In this document: piece by piece, positions 22,869 through 33,728 of the stretch
Layout: each line of letters starts with the position of its first letter
Position numbering within the stretch: position 1 is the first letter of the stretch
NCBI GenBank assembly: GCA_027946365.1
Contig: JAPEUQ010000022.1
Location: 62,001-126,000 of the forward strand
Reading direction: 5' to 3'
Origin: Kalmusia sp. IMI 367209
Taxonomy: Eukaryota > Ascomycota > Dothideomycetes > Pleosporales > Didymosphaeriaceae
Length of the DNA: 64,000 nt
Made by a program: the position numbers and the translations under genes
The notes under the pieces: model-generated
Databases searched by the model: none
Told to the model about the DNA's origin: nothing
The model's input: only the letters and a program-made list of their open reading frames with translations

Positions 22869-25800
22869 ATGGACAAAGAGGAAGTCAAGCCGTGGGTGAC
22901 CCTGGAATGTGTGGTATGAACGCAGATTGAGCTCATCACCATGCAGGAGTCGCATTCGCTATGCCGACGACGAAGAAATCGGCCGCGTAGGACGCGATCG
23001 CGAGGCTTATCGCCATGACAGGCGATTATCTCGTCAATCCAGTGTAGGAAGTCTGTCAATTCAAAGTGCTGGCGGAGGCACGAGGACCGTACAGCTAGAA
23101 ACAGCACTTCCCATCACTTACAGGACACTGTGAGTTATAAAAAACCATTCACACATCTCAGACCATCTGCCTCCATGTAGCATGTCTGCACTAGATGTCC
23201 CTCTCTACGAAGATAAAGTCTACATAACCAACATTATAACATTGCGCAACACTGACGCATGGTAGCTCCATTGAAGTCGATGAAGCCCAGAACAAGAAGC
23301 AAGAGAGCGCAAGGCGCGCGAAGGAGAGGGCTGGTGTTGGTACTTCGACGTCTTCCACCTTTGCGTTCCTTCGCTAACACTTCACAGACCTCGTAGGGCT
23401 AGAATGGCACACTATCAGTCCTGAAGATCTGTATCGCCGTCTCTCAGTTACCCTCGGTCAGGGTCTTTCCCCTGAGCAAGTCACGCGTCGCCTCAACGAA
23501 CACGGCAGAAACAAGATGACACCGCCTCCGTCCGGACTGTTCGGCAAGATCATGGGATACTTCTTTGGTGGGTTCGGATCGATACTGCTCGTCGCTAGTA
23601 TACTAGTTTTCATTGCATGGAGACCCCTAGGGAATCCTCCGGCTAAGGCTAACCTCGCGCTCGCGATTGTCCTAGTCGTAGTATTTTTCTTTCAGGCTGC
23701 GTTCAATGCCTGGCAAGACTGGAGCTCGGCGCGTGTCATGGCTTCTATTGGGAGCATGCTACCCGATCAATGCATTGTCATTCGCAATGGGTCTCAGGTC
23801 AGTATATCGGCAACTGATCTGGTACCTGGAGACATCGTGGTCATTAAGCAGGGTAACAAACTACCTGCCGATGTTCGCTTCGTTGAGGTATCGAGCGATG
23901 CTATGTTTGACCGCGCAATCTTGACAGGTATGTCCCTACTGTATGCGGCCTTCCTGGTCAATGCTAATAGGTAACAGGCGAGTCCGAACCGGTTCCCGCA
24001 ACGATCGAATCAACCGAAAACAACTACCTTGAGACACATAACATCGGCATGCAAGGTACTCATTGTATATCTGGTAGCTGCATAGGTATTTGTGTTGCAA
24101 CGGGTGACAACACTATCTTTGGACGCATTGCGAAGCTCACGAGCGAGCCAAAAACTGGCATGACGCCATTACAGAGGGAGATCTTACGGTTTGTTCTAAT
24201 CATCACGGTCTTCATTGCCTGTGTGGTTGTTCTTATCGTTATTCTTTGGGCTGCATGGCTTCGCAAAGACTATCCCAACTGGATCGACGTCCCTCTCCTG
24301 ATTGTGGATTGCGTCTCTTGCGCAGTAGCCTTTATTCCTGAGGGCCTGCCAATCGCGCTAACCACTAGCTTGACTATTGTTGCGAACATCATGAGGAAGA
24401 ACAAGATACTTTGCAAGTCACTCAAAACGGTGGAGACCCTTGGGGCTGTTTCGGTAATTTGCTCGGACAAGACTGGCACTCTGACAAAGGTACGTCATTC
24501 TACATCGAACCAGTAAGTCCTGTGACTCAACTTTACGTAGAACTCCATGGTTGTGACGGACATCTATGCAGCAGGCGAAGAATACACACCCGAAGCTGCG
24601 CGAGACCTTATGGCAGTATTTCGGTCGGAAAATAACATCGCCACACTGAGTAAGAAGAGGGGAGATGTCATGGAAGAGCTACGCTTGCTTTCTGGTCTCT
24701 GCAATGCAGGTGAATTTGATGCTGCAACAATGCATCTACCGATCAGCGAACGGAAGATCAATGGCGATGCAACTGATCAAGCTATACTACGCCTATCTGA
24801 GAGCCTTGGCTCGGTCGCTAAACTACGACAAACTTGGAAGAAGGTGTTCGAGATCGCGTTCAATAGCAGGAACAAATTCATGGTTCGACTAATGTCACTA
24901 GCGTCCCAGGATTCATCCAACAAACAGACGTGAGTATCGCTCATCTAGAATGCCTTTCGTCAGTATTAGGTCGCTAATGCCCAACTCGTAGCATACTCAT
25001 GATCAAAGGAGCACCCGATATTATCCTACCACGCTGCGATTCAATAGTCGGAGACCATGGCGAGGTGCTGCCATTGACGGAAGCCCAGATTCAACGCATC
25101 GAGCAGATCAAGGATGACTGGTCTCGACAAGGGAAGCGTGTGATCCTACTCGCCCGCAAGAAGACTGTCGCTCCATTCTCTACCAATCCAGAAAAGGAAG
25201 TGCTCGTTGCAGCCCGTCAAGGCCTGACCTTTGTAGGCCTGGTCGGTATTGTAGACCCGCCGCGTGATGAGATTCCCTCCGTTGTCAATATCCTCCGAAA
25301 CGCATCCATCCGTATCTTCATGGTCACTGGTGACTTTAAGCTTACTGCGCAAGCAATCGCCGAGGAATGCGGTATCATCTCTGACTCAGCGATGGTCGAC
25401 GATGTTTCAGCGTTGGCGAGAGGAGTAAAGAATGGCTTCCCACGCCGAGCCATCGTATTGAGCGGTCCCGAGCTGGTAACGCTGAACGAGAACCAGTGGG
25501 ATCAGCTTTGCCAGTATGAAGAGATCGTCTTTGCTAGAACGACTCCCGAACAGAAGCTCCGTATTGTCAAGGAATTCCAAGCCCGCAGCAATATCGTTGG
25601 TATGACCGGCGATGGTGTCAACGATGCGCCTTCGCTCAAGGCTGCTGATATCGGTATCGCTATGGGCAATGGCAGTGACATCGCTATCGAAGCAGCCGAC
25701 ATGGTGTTGCTTGACTCGTTCGCTGCTATCGTAGCTGCCGTCGAATACGGACGTCTAGTGTACGACAACCTGAAAAAGACGATCTTGTATTTGTTGCCCG

Positions 25801-26696
25801 CTGGATCTTTTAGTGAGCTATGGCCTGTTGTTACAAATGTTGCTTTTGGCATTCCGCAGATACTGTCATCTTTCCTAATGGTAAATCCGTGACCAGAGAC
25901 ACTGAACTGTTCGCTGCAACTGACCTTTGTGCTCAGATTGTCATCTGTTGCTTCACGGATTGTGCGGCTGCCATCACCCTTGCATACGAGAAACCCGAAG
26001 CGGATCTAATGCAGCGACCGCCGCGTAGTCCCAAGAAGGATCGTCTCGTCAATGCTAGACTTATCTTCCACGCGTACTTTGTCGTAGGGCTGCTCGAATG
26101 CTTCCTATCCTTCACTATGGCCTTCTGGTGTAATTTCCCTTGTTCTTAACCTTATCAGAGGTTGGAGGTATCAGTATATGGATCGGTACTGACATGTTTT
26201 ATCTAGACATGGAGCGTAAGGGTATTCCGTTCACGGCCATGTGGCTCAAGTTCGGCAATTACGATGCGCAACACGATACAGACTATATCACACAAACGAC
26301 GAACGAGGCATCGAGCATCTACTTTGTTACACTAGTAGTCATGTAAGTAGACAGCGACAAACTCGCAGAATGAAGAAAATTGACAATATGACTAGGCAGT
26401 TGTTCAACCTACTTGCTACTAGAACCCGACGCCTTAGCATCTTCCAACAACCTCCTATCTTCAACAAAGACACTCAGAACCTGCTTTTGTTCCCGGCTAT
26501 GATGTTTGCCATCGTAGTCGTCTTCATCTTCTGCTACCCTCCTGCGGTGCAGAGCGCCATCGATACAACTACGATTCCTGTGGAGTACTGGTTCTTCCCT
26601 GTCGCTTTCGGTATTGGTCTGCTCATACTAGATGAGGCTCGCAAGTGGGCGATACGTACGTGGCCTCGAGGCTCGCTTGCCAAGATCGCCTGGTGA
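22869..26696 (+). CDS. Type IIC (Na+/K+-ATPase-like) P-type ATPase alpha chain
   Basis: Membrane cation pump, probably exchanging monovalent cations at the plasma membrane. Exon 1 is 22869-22891. Later exons, joined by phase, run 22947-23129, 23266-23333, 23388-23927, 23978-24489, 24541-24929, 24992-25880 and 25937-26127, then a 3' part ending at 26696. The acceptor near 26174 is uncertain. All catalytic motifs are intact: LTGESEPV, FIPEGLPIAL, CSDKTGTLTKN, IKGAPDI, DPPRDE, MVTGDF and MTGDGVNDAPSLKAADIG. The cation-ATPase N-domain (LYRRLSVTLGQGLSPEQV) precedes M1. Features closer to Na+/K+ pumps than to ENA or PMCA pumps include LVYDNLKKTILYLLPAG, the ELWPV stretch and LERKGIPF-like sequence after M7. 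The last helices carry TRTRRLSIFQQPPIF. Substrate choice is family inference. It contrasts with the degenerate ATPase-like protein about 11 kb upstream. Confidence 0.9.
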
Positions 26697-28654
26697 TGCG
26701 GGAGTAGGAGGCGGTCAAACGGGTTGGTCACCGAACTGCAGAGCTGTTGCCTACAAAGGCCCCGATAAGCTATTGTGCCATTCCCCTTCAGTCGATGCAT
26801 AGCCTATACTTCCGTCAAGCAATATGAGGTGGCCCAGAAGCAGATACACGTTGGTACCTTTGTAGCCACAGTTCTTGTTGAGGGATCCCTCCCATAGACA
26901 GTCGCAAATAAAGTTGGGTAGCCAAACAGACAACAAACATGACGTCGATGCGCACACCCAAGCTCCCGTTTCCAGGACCCAGGACTACAGTGCAACAACT
27001 CTATCTATGTATTGTTCAGCAAGCCAGTCCAGACGCCCTCTGCACGGCATTTGCTCTTGCACTTGCCATTCCATCAGCTGCTTCAGCCGCTTGCATCGGC
27101 CCCATGCCAGCCGTTAATATAGCTTACCGTAGTTCTTAGTTCGGCAGCCGCTTGATGCACTCTCCAGACCCACTCGGACCTTATTGCGCCACGCCTTCGA
27201 CAGTGCCGGATAAACAGGGGTTGCGGGACCTGGGGTTGGCGAAGCAATCACCACGAGGAAGGTGCTGGAAAGGCTGTTCTGGTGTAACCCGAGAGCGGTT
27301 AAAAGGAAATCCTTTCGGGCGACGCCAATGAGACTGGTGATGGAAAAGGAAGCTGGAGGAAGCGGATGGGACCTCGCGACCGTATTGCTACGGAGCAGGC
27401 GTACGTGGAAAAGGTGCCTGCTCCCCAGACGGGGCGTGCCTGGGGTGCAGACCCCACACGCAACTTTGCTTCAACCTCAGTCTTGGTCCTGATCGGCGCT
27501 TGATGCATCACACGGCGCATGTGCAACTGCCCAAGTGTACACGCAAAATTTTTTGCGGTGTTTTAGCACGAATGCCATGAGCCCTATGGATCCGTGCACG
27601 GCCGACAGTTGGATTACAGTCACTAGTCGCGCCTATAGTGGGCTTCAACTCTACTGCAGCTGTCTCACATCAGTACATCCGGTGGCTTTCCTCGATCGCA
27701 TTTTTTTTTCTACGGGTCGCTATGATGCACCCGTTGAAGTCTCACTGCGCAGATCTTCGAGGGTACAATGGATCTACACTTCGAGAACTTCGAGGCTCTT
27801 CAAGACTAGGATGGCTTACTACGCACAGATTGGTCGGACATTTTAGCCTCCTGGAGACGGAAGCAGGCCATGCATGACCCTGCTCACTGGCTTGGAGAAA
27901 CGTGCCAGAATGTTCTGCAGGTTGCTCGTGGAAAGCCACATCCGCACGCTTCGCTGCATTTCCAGCTTCTACCGAATCTGCTTCGTCTCTGACCGTTTCC
28001 CCTGTGACGTAGATTCTCGTGGCCTTGAGTGTTCTCTCATCTACCTGCATCCATACCCAAGGGTGAGAGCGCATGGTCAGAAATTTCGGACACACCTTCG
28101 CAGCATCCTCCCACGCACGAGGATCCACAGATGTCTCTGGATATGGAGACGCCCGCCACCCGATTTGACGTGCCAAGTTCTTGACAGCCATTCAAGGGAA
28201 GCCGTTGTATAGACCAACGTCACGGGACCTTTTTCGTAGCCGCCAGATGAGCTGCATGCGTCCGGAACTACGGATATCGAGATATGAGATTGCTGCGGCG
28301 ATTCGATGCGAGCGCGTGGCACTCTGCCGTAGAACATGCTTGGACAATCCAGAAGTCAGGGGGCCCCATAGCTACCGTATGAGGAAGCGGAATTCATATC
28401 GGACACGAAGTGGTTATGCCCAATCATTATATGACTTATATTAACCCCATATTTCAGAGAAATCAGCGATCAAGGTTCTGCACCACCGGCAGTTAGCATG
28501 TGGGTGGCAATGGGGGTTGCATGCTGTTATAAGGCTTCACTGGTATACATGAAGGCGTTTATACTTTGCGCCTTTCGCTCTTTGTGTTTCCATTCTACTG
28601 ATCCTTCGCTGCGCACGTTTCCGGTCAAGGTCAACACAACAATCGCTAGTCACG
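26697..28654. other. Long intergenic region, one weak open frame
   Basis: Nearly 2 kb without a recognisable gene. A 149-codon ATG-initiated frame on the minus strand (28191-27742) starts MAVKNLARQIGWRAS and contains VCPKFLTMRSHPWVWMQ. I see no domain, splice signal or context to support it. The right end contains the promoter of the DUF1996 gene. Confidence 0.4.
28527..28534 (+). promoter_or_regulatory. TATA-like element of the DUF1996 gene
   Basis: TTATAAGG sits about 125 bases before the ATG at 28655, with a CT-rich stretch (28560-28620) between them. The assignment is by position only. Confidence 0.35.
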
Positions 28655-29938
28655 ATGCAGTGGGCTACCTTCACGGCTGTTGCCGCGCTTCTCGCGCAGA
28701 ATGTCAACGCTCAGAACATGTTGCGATTTGCCTGCTCACAGCTCGTCGTTGAGCGCACAGATCCGCTCGTCAACCCCGGCATGAAGTACACTCCTCATTT
28801 GCACCAGATCGTTGGTGGCAACAGCTTCAACGTCACCATGGACCCCAACAACGACCCCGCAAAGCTCTCCACTTGCACCTCGTGTAACTTCGTCCAGGAC
28901 AAGTCCAACTACTGGACTGCCGTCATGTTCTTCCACCACAAGAATGGCTCGTACATCCGCGTCCCCCAGACTGGAAACGGTGGTCCTCAGGGCAAGCTCA
29001 TCAACAAGGGTGGTCTGGACGTCTACTACATTCCCAGCGGAAAGACGACCGCTTTCAAGAAGGTAAATTCTCTTGTGACGAAATGCGAAGACTGTTGCTG
29101 ATTGTGTTTTAGGGTTTCCGCATGTTGGCTGGCTCCGCGACAAACACGGATGACAACAAGGTGTCCAAGGGCAACATCTGCCATCGATGCTGGACCTCCC
29201 CCAACGAGAACACCTTCGTCGGCGCTCAGCCCTGCTCTGGCAGCGATACCGTTGCCATCCCCTCGGACCCCAAGTGCAAGATGATCCGCCAGACCATCAT
29301 CTTCCCAACGTCAGTTTTGCCAGTTATCCATTCCACTTACAGTGAGCTAACAATAGTAGATGCTGGGACGGCAAGAACCTCGACTCGCCCGACCACCAGA
29401 GCCACGTCGCCTACGGCCAGGGCTCTGGCGCCACCGGCGGCGGCTCCTGCCCGTCGACTCACCCCGTCAAGCTGCCTCAGGTCATGTACGAGCTGATGTG
29501 GAACGTGACCAACTTTGCCGACAAGAACATGTGGCCCGCGGATGGCTCCAAGCCCTTCGTGTACTCGATGAACCTCGGGTACGTATCTTTCCGAATCCTC
29601 CCCTCTCTTCCCACCATGGCGACGAGGGGAACGCTGAGCGCAATGCTAACGAGAACAACAGTGGATCCGCCGCTCACGGTGACTACGTCTTCGGCTGGGA
29701 GGGCGACTCGCTCCAGAAGGCCATGGACAACGGCTGCAACCTCAACACAGCCTGCCCCAAGGCTGGTCTCACCACCCAGACCGACGCTCAGTACAGCGCC
29801 TGCACCAAGACACAGCAAGCGCCCGAAGACGTTGACGGCTGTAAGTTTTCTTCTTATCCTCCTTCAGAACAAACATGCTAACGCAATTGAACAGGGCTCA
29901 AGGCTCTCCCGTTGGGCGAGATGGCCATCAAGGCATAG
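28655..29938 (+). CDS. Secreted DUF1996 domain protein
   Basis: Five exons (28655-29062, 29113-29309, 29360-29578, 29662-29840, 29895-29938) sum to 1,047 bases, 348 residues. A signal peptide (MQWATFTAVAALLAQNVNA) precedes NMLRFACSQLVVERTDPLVNPG. The DUF1996 core follows: HLHQIVGGNSFN, CTSCNFVQDKSNYWTA, CWDGKNLDSPDHQSHVAY, CPSTHPVKLPQ, then AHGDYVFGWEGDSLQKAMDN. Several Cys pairs and NVT/NGS sequons fit an exported glycoprotein. Members are abundant in secretomes of plant- and wood-associated fungi; the reaction is not known. It lies next to a secreted AA8 cytochrome gene on the opposite strand. Confidence 0.93.
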
Positions 29939-30718
29939 AAGGAACATATTCCAACCGCTTCCCCCCATTGCACGCTTTTCTCGCTTCCCTTCCCCACATT
30001 CTGTACATGCGTTCGGCAAATGAGAGGGAAGGATTTAGGCTAATCGCTAACCGCTGGCAAATAAGAATGTGGGGGGGCATTAGTGCGAGCGGGCGGCTGC
30101 ATCGGGGAATTATACTTTATTTTCATCGCTCGTTGTTTTTTTGGCTGGGAGTTGCGACTGGACTGGTGCCTTGTATGTACTTATGCAGATTGCGCAAAGT
30201 TAGAGTTGCATTATATTCTTCTTCCTCTTCGTATATTTAGACTTCTCGCAGGTTCGCCCACTCTTCTACGATTCTCGTTTTGTTCGAGTCGCTTGGATTT
30301 CTAGGACGCCACGAGCGCATTCAGCGGGTTGTGGCTATCCGAGTGCGTAGAAATGTCCTGCAAAGGAATCTGTAGATTGGGCTATTGGTGCATGGCTCCA
30401 ATCCCGATCCCAGGTAATGAAAAATCCTTCCTCACTAACTAAACGTCATTCAACGTCCGAAGCTACCAAAGTGACGTCGAAGAGAGAAAAGCGGACAAGT
30501 CAGACTTTCTGCATAGCCAAAAATGAAGCACAGGAGATTCCACGTGTCGACCTTGTGAGCCACCACATATGAGAAGTCTACGGACTCAATGAAAATGGCA
30601 AAAGAGCGGTGTTCAGAACCGATGCATAGTATATGTTCAAGGAGATTGAGTACTCTACAAGACCATCCAGCCTGCCTTCTCTAGCCTCACCACGTTTCCC
30701 CGATGATCACGAACGAAG
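29939..30718. other. Convergent intergenic region
   Basis: It holds the 3' flanks of the DUF1996 and AA8 genes, which are transcribed toward each other. No other gene or repeat is seen. Confidence 0.5.
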
Positions 30719-31502
30719 CTACGCCTCAGTGGCCGAGACGCCGTTCTTCACCAGAAGCGCATCAAAGTTCGAGTTCAGGCCTGTTGAAAAGTCGTGGGTC
30801 CAGTAGTTGGGCGTGTCGTGCACCGGGATGCTCGATGTATTCGATGAGGGCTGAGACGCTTTACCCGTGGAGTAGGCGAAAGCAAGGCGCGAACTGCTGG
30901 TGGGAGCGATCCGGACTGCGCCGGATGTACCGGTCCAGGTGGTGCAGCCGGCGCACTTGGCTGTGAACTGCCAATGTGTGCCGTTGACTTTGTTTCCGGC
31001 GTTGAGGAGGGTGTACGTTGCGCCTGTGTAGGGGGTGGGTGTCGTGTGGCCGCTATGTCGGCTGTATTAGTATATGCCTACTTCTGCGTGCTGGGACAGA
31101 ACTTACGTAGCCCACCGAGAGGAGACGGTCGCTTTCTGGCCGTTAGGGTACGAGACGGTCAACGGGTTCCTGACCATGTTGCCGCCCCATGCGAGACCGA
31201 TCCAGCCAAGCTGATTGGGGACGACGGCCTGGATGACGGCATTGTAGGGGCCTGAGGGAGGATTGCTTGGTAGCGCAATTCGGAAGACAATGTTGGCAGT
31301 CAGTGTGAAAGCGGCTTTGAACTCGGAAAAGGTAAAGCCAGTCTCTTGGTCGACATATGCGATAGTGCCCTCAGCACGGGGTTGTACTTCAGCGGAAGGA
31401 CGTCCCAGAGCTACATGCTAGATTAACTCGGGCTTAAATCGGCAGGAAACGATAGCACTCACCGAGGCCAGCCAAAGCCGCGAGCCCGAAAGAAAGCTTC
31501 AT
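30719..31502 (-). CDS. Secreted AA8 heme-domain protein (cellobiose-dehydrogenase cytochrome type)
   Basis: The ATG at 31502 opens a signal peptide (MKLSFGLAALAGLALG). Three exons follow, joined by introns ending at CATGTAG and CGACATAG. The mature chain reads TIAYVDQETGFTFSEFKAA, then YNAVIQAVVPNQLGWIGLAW, GGNMVRNPLTVSYPNG, and a Cys pair in TAKCAGCTTW. GWIGLAWGGNM matches the CDH cytochrome fold, and its Met is the likely axial heme ligand. A partner His (HDTPNYWTHDFSTG) is my inference. The protein stops after this single domain (about 220 residues) with no flavin domain, CBM or membrane anchor. Such stand-alone cytochromes may pass electrons to oxidative enzymes such as LPMOs. Confidence 0.87.
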
Positions 31503-33728
31503 TATGAATGAGACAGCTTGACCTAAAGAGTCCTCAATCGCGGTTATAAGAGCAACTGAATGTATACCGGGTGTGTTGAAGTAGTCGAGGAGAGAGCTGG
31601 TATCGCTGCTAATATTATAAGAAGCGGCGAGATGAAGATATTAGTACCGTCGAGTGCGCCAAGGTCCTATCTGTCATTATCCTGCTCTTATTCCGGGTCT
31701 GGGGCTCGAGTTGGCCGCGATATATAAGCGCATGTGCACGATAAACTAGAACAACCTTCAGGTCCCATCCCAGTTCACGCGTGACTATTCGTGGCAACCT
31801 GGGTAGGAAGGCGACTATGCAAGCGAGGCCGTAGCTATGTTCGAAAAGGAAGTTTTTGATTGCATACGGAGTGGTTGCATGTCTCGCCATCATAGTCTTT
31901 CAGTAGTCGGGCAAGCCGCAGTGGCGAAGTGCTTGATTCGAGAAGGTCAAGATCAATCGCGTAATAGTGATTTGGTGAGTTCTGAGAGGTCAGACGATTT
32001 ACCCGCATAGTATGTATAGTGACTGTTAGATGGAGTAATAAGTAGTGATGGCTTAAATAGCCGAAGTTTGCAACCACATGCCTGACAGCCACGAGGAGCA
32101 TGATAAATGCAACGATGCCAACTCGACAAGAAGATAATTGCAGATTGAGGTGGGCGTAAGCGACAATTAGTGCGCCAGTCGTACGGTCTTCCTTCTGGAA
32201 GTTGCATCGGAGGCGTGCACTATTTCGAAACCATCGTGATCACATCAAGGGTATATGCCTGTCAAGCACGAGGCTGGCGCATGTTTATTCCACCAAGCTG
32301 TGACGTTTTTGATCACTCTGGTCTACAACCGATGTGGCTCTTGGAAGTTCTCCACATACTTCTGATGTGGGGCGTGGAGAAGAAGCATCCCAGTCGAAAA
32401 TTTCCAATTTGGAATTTTCAGCCTTTCGGAAGATTGAGCAGCTATTCCAGAACGACTCTCCCGGGTTACGACATAGTAAATGTTGACAAAAATAGACCTT
32501 TAACAAACGGATCAAGCACCCGCCTAGATTGCCGCGTGTAGGGCCAAGATACTCAAATCCTTGAGCCGCATGCTGCATCGAATGTAATAAGATGAGGCCA
32601 GAGAGTACCGGGTCTGGATGTAGCATCGTCCCGCTAGATCTAGCTGACGCGAGGTGACAAAACATGCAAGCAGATGGCCTAGAACATGTCAGTCACTAAT
32701 CTTCTCATGCTGAGAAGCTTACTTGTACTATTCTCTCTATATGTGGTGTCAATTCACGTACACCATTCTAATGTGCACTAGATTTATAGTGTATGCGACA
32801 AGAAATATCGTTTGCAATGCTTACATATGACCAGTTCAAGTTGAAAGGTCATCGAAAAGTGGCTGGAGGAACTGATCATGAAAAAGCCTGGCTGATTTGG
32901 CATTTATCAATCTGCTCTAGACCTCCTGCTCGCGATCCTTCGACCAAAAGTCGCAAACTTGTTGCGCTCCCTGGTTTTGGTAAAACGGCGATGAGCGAAG
33001 TCACGTAAAAGCTTACCCCTCAACGAAATTCGCCTAATCTCCTAGCTGTCAAAGTGGGTGCCGATTTGTTGACCATGAGACGATTCAGGTATACTCCTCT
33101 AAATTAATGATGGAATGTTGAAGGGCCCGTGTTCTACGAAGCCGCTGTGGCAATAGCTGAGTTTGGCACGAGTTGTCCCCATCGTCCATGTCCTGACTGA
33201 GAATAGTAGCAATATCTCTTAGAAACTTTCTTAATGCGATCCCGGCCAATAAGACATATACCCTGTCTCGAATTCCATTCGAGACTACGAACGGTGCAGT
33301 TGGAAAATCATGGGAATATTTGAGAGGGTGAGTACTCAAGCTATGGAAGATACACAATGTGCCGATACCAGCGGAATCGCCATCCCTCCTTCCTGCCCCG
33401 TGTAGATAGAAGCGCCGCAGCACGAGGCAATCGATATTCGGAAGATGAAAATGGTTGCCGGAGAAGATTGTCGGAAATGGCGTAGGAGCGGAGAAGAGAT
33501 GCTCTAAATCGGATTAGGCAAGACGATCGTTCTTATGTTCCCCAGAAAGCACGGACACTCAGATGTGCCTCGGCATCTTTGGTTTCAAATGCCACCATGC
33601 GCAACCACCGAGCCGCGCACTCGCGGCTTATCCTGCTTGTACGATGCCTTCTTCCTACTTGATTCCTGATACCCCATAATTCGATTCTTCTTCGCGTGCA
33701 AAAGTTCCGGACACGACCGATCCACGAT
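31503..33728. other. Long intergenic region
   Basis: About 2.2 kb, partly AT-rich (31620-32100), with only short unsupported open frames such as 32665-32285 on the minus strand. No transposase, tRNA or repeat was recognised. The left end is the promoter of the AA8 gene, with TTATAA at about 31540 on the minus strand. Confidence 0.45.

Noticed and set aside
27742..28191. 149-codon ATG frame on the minus strand
   Set aside because: Some stretches look protein-like, but there is no domain, splice or context support. Mentioned only as weak.
31503..33728. Transposon remnant in the AT-rich gap
   Set aside because: No terminal repeats, target duplications or transposase/reverse-transcriptase motifs could be found by eye.
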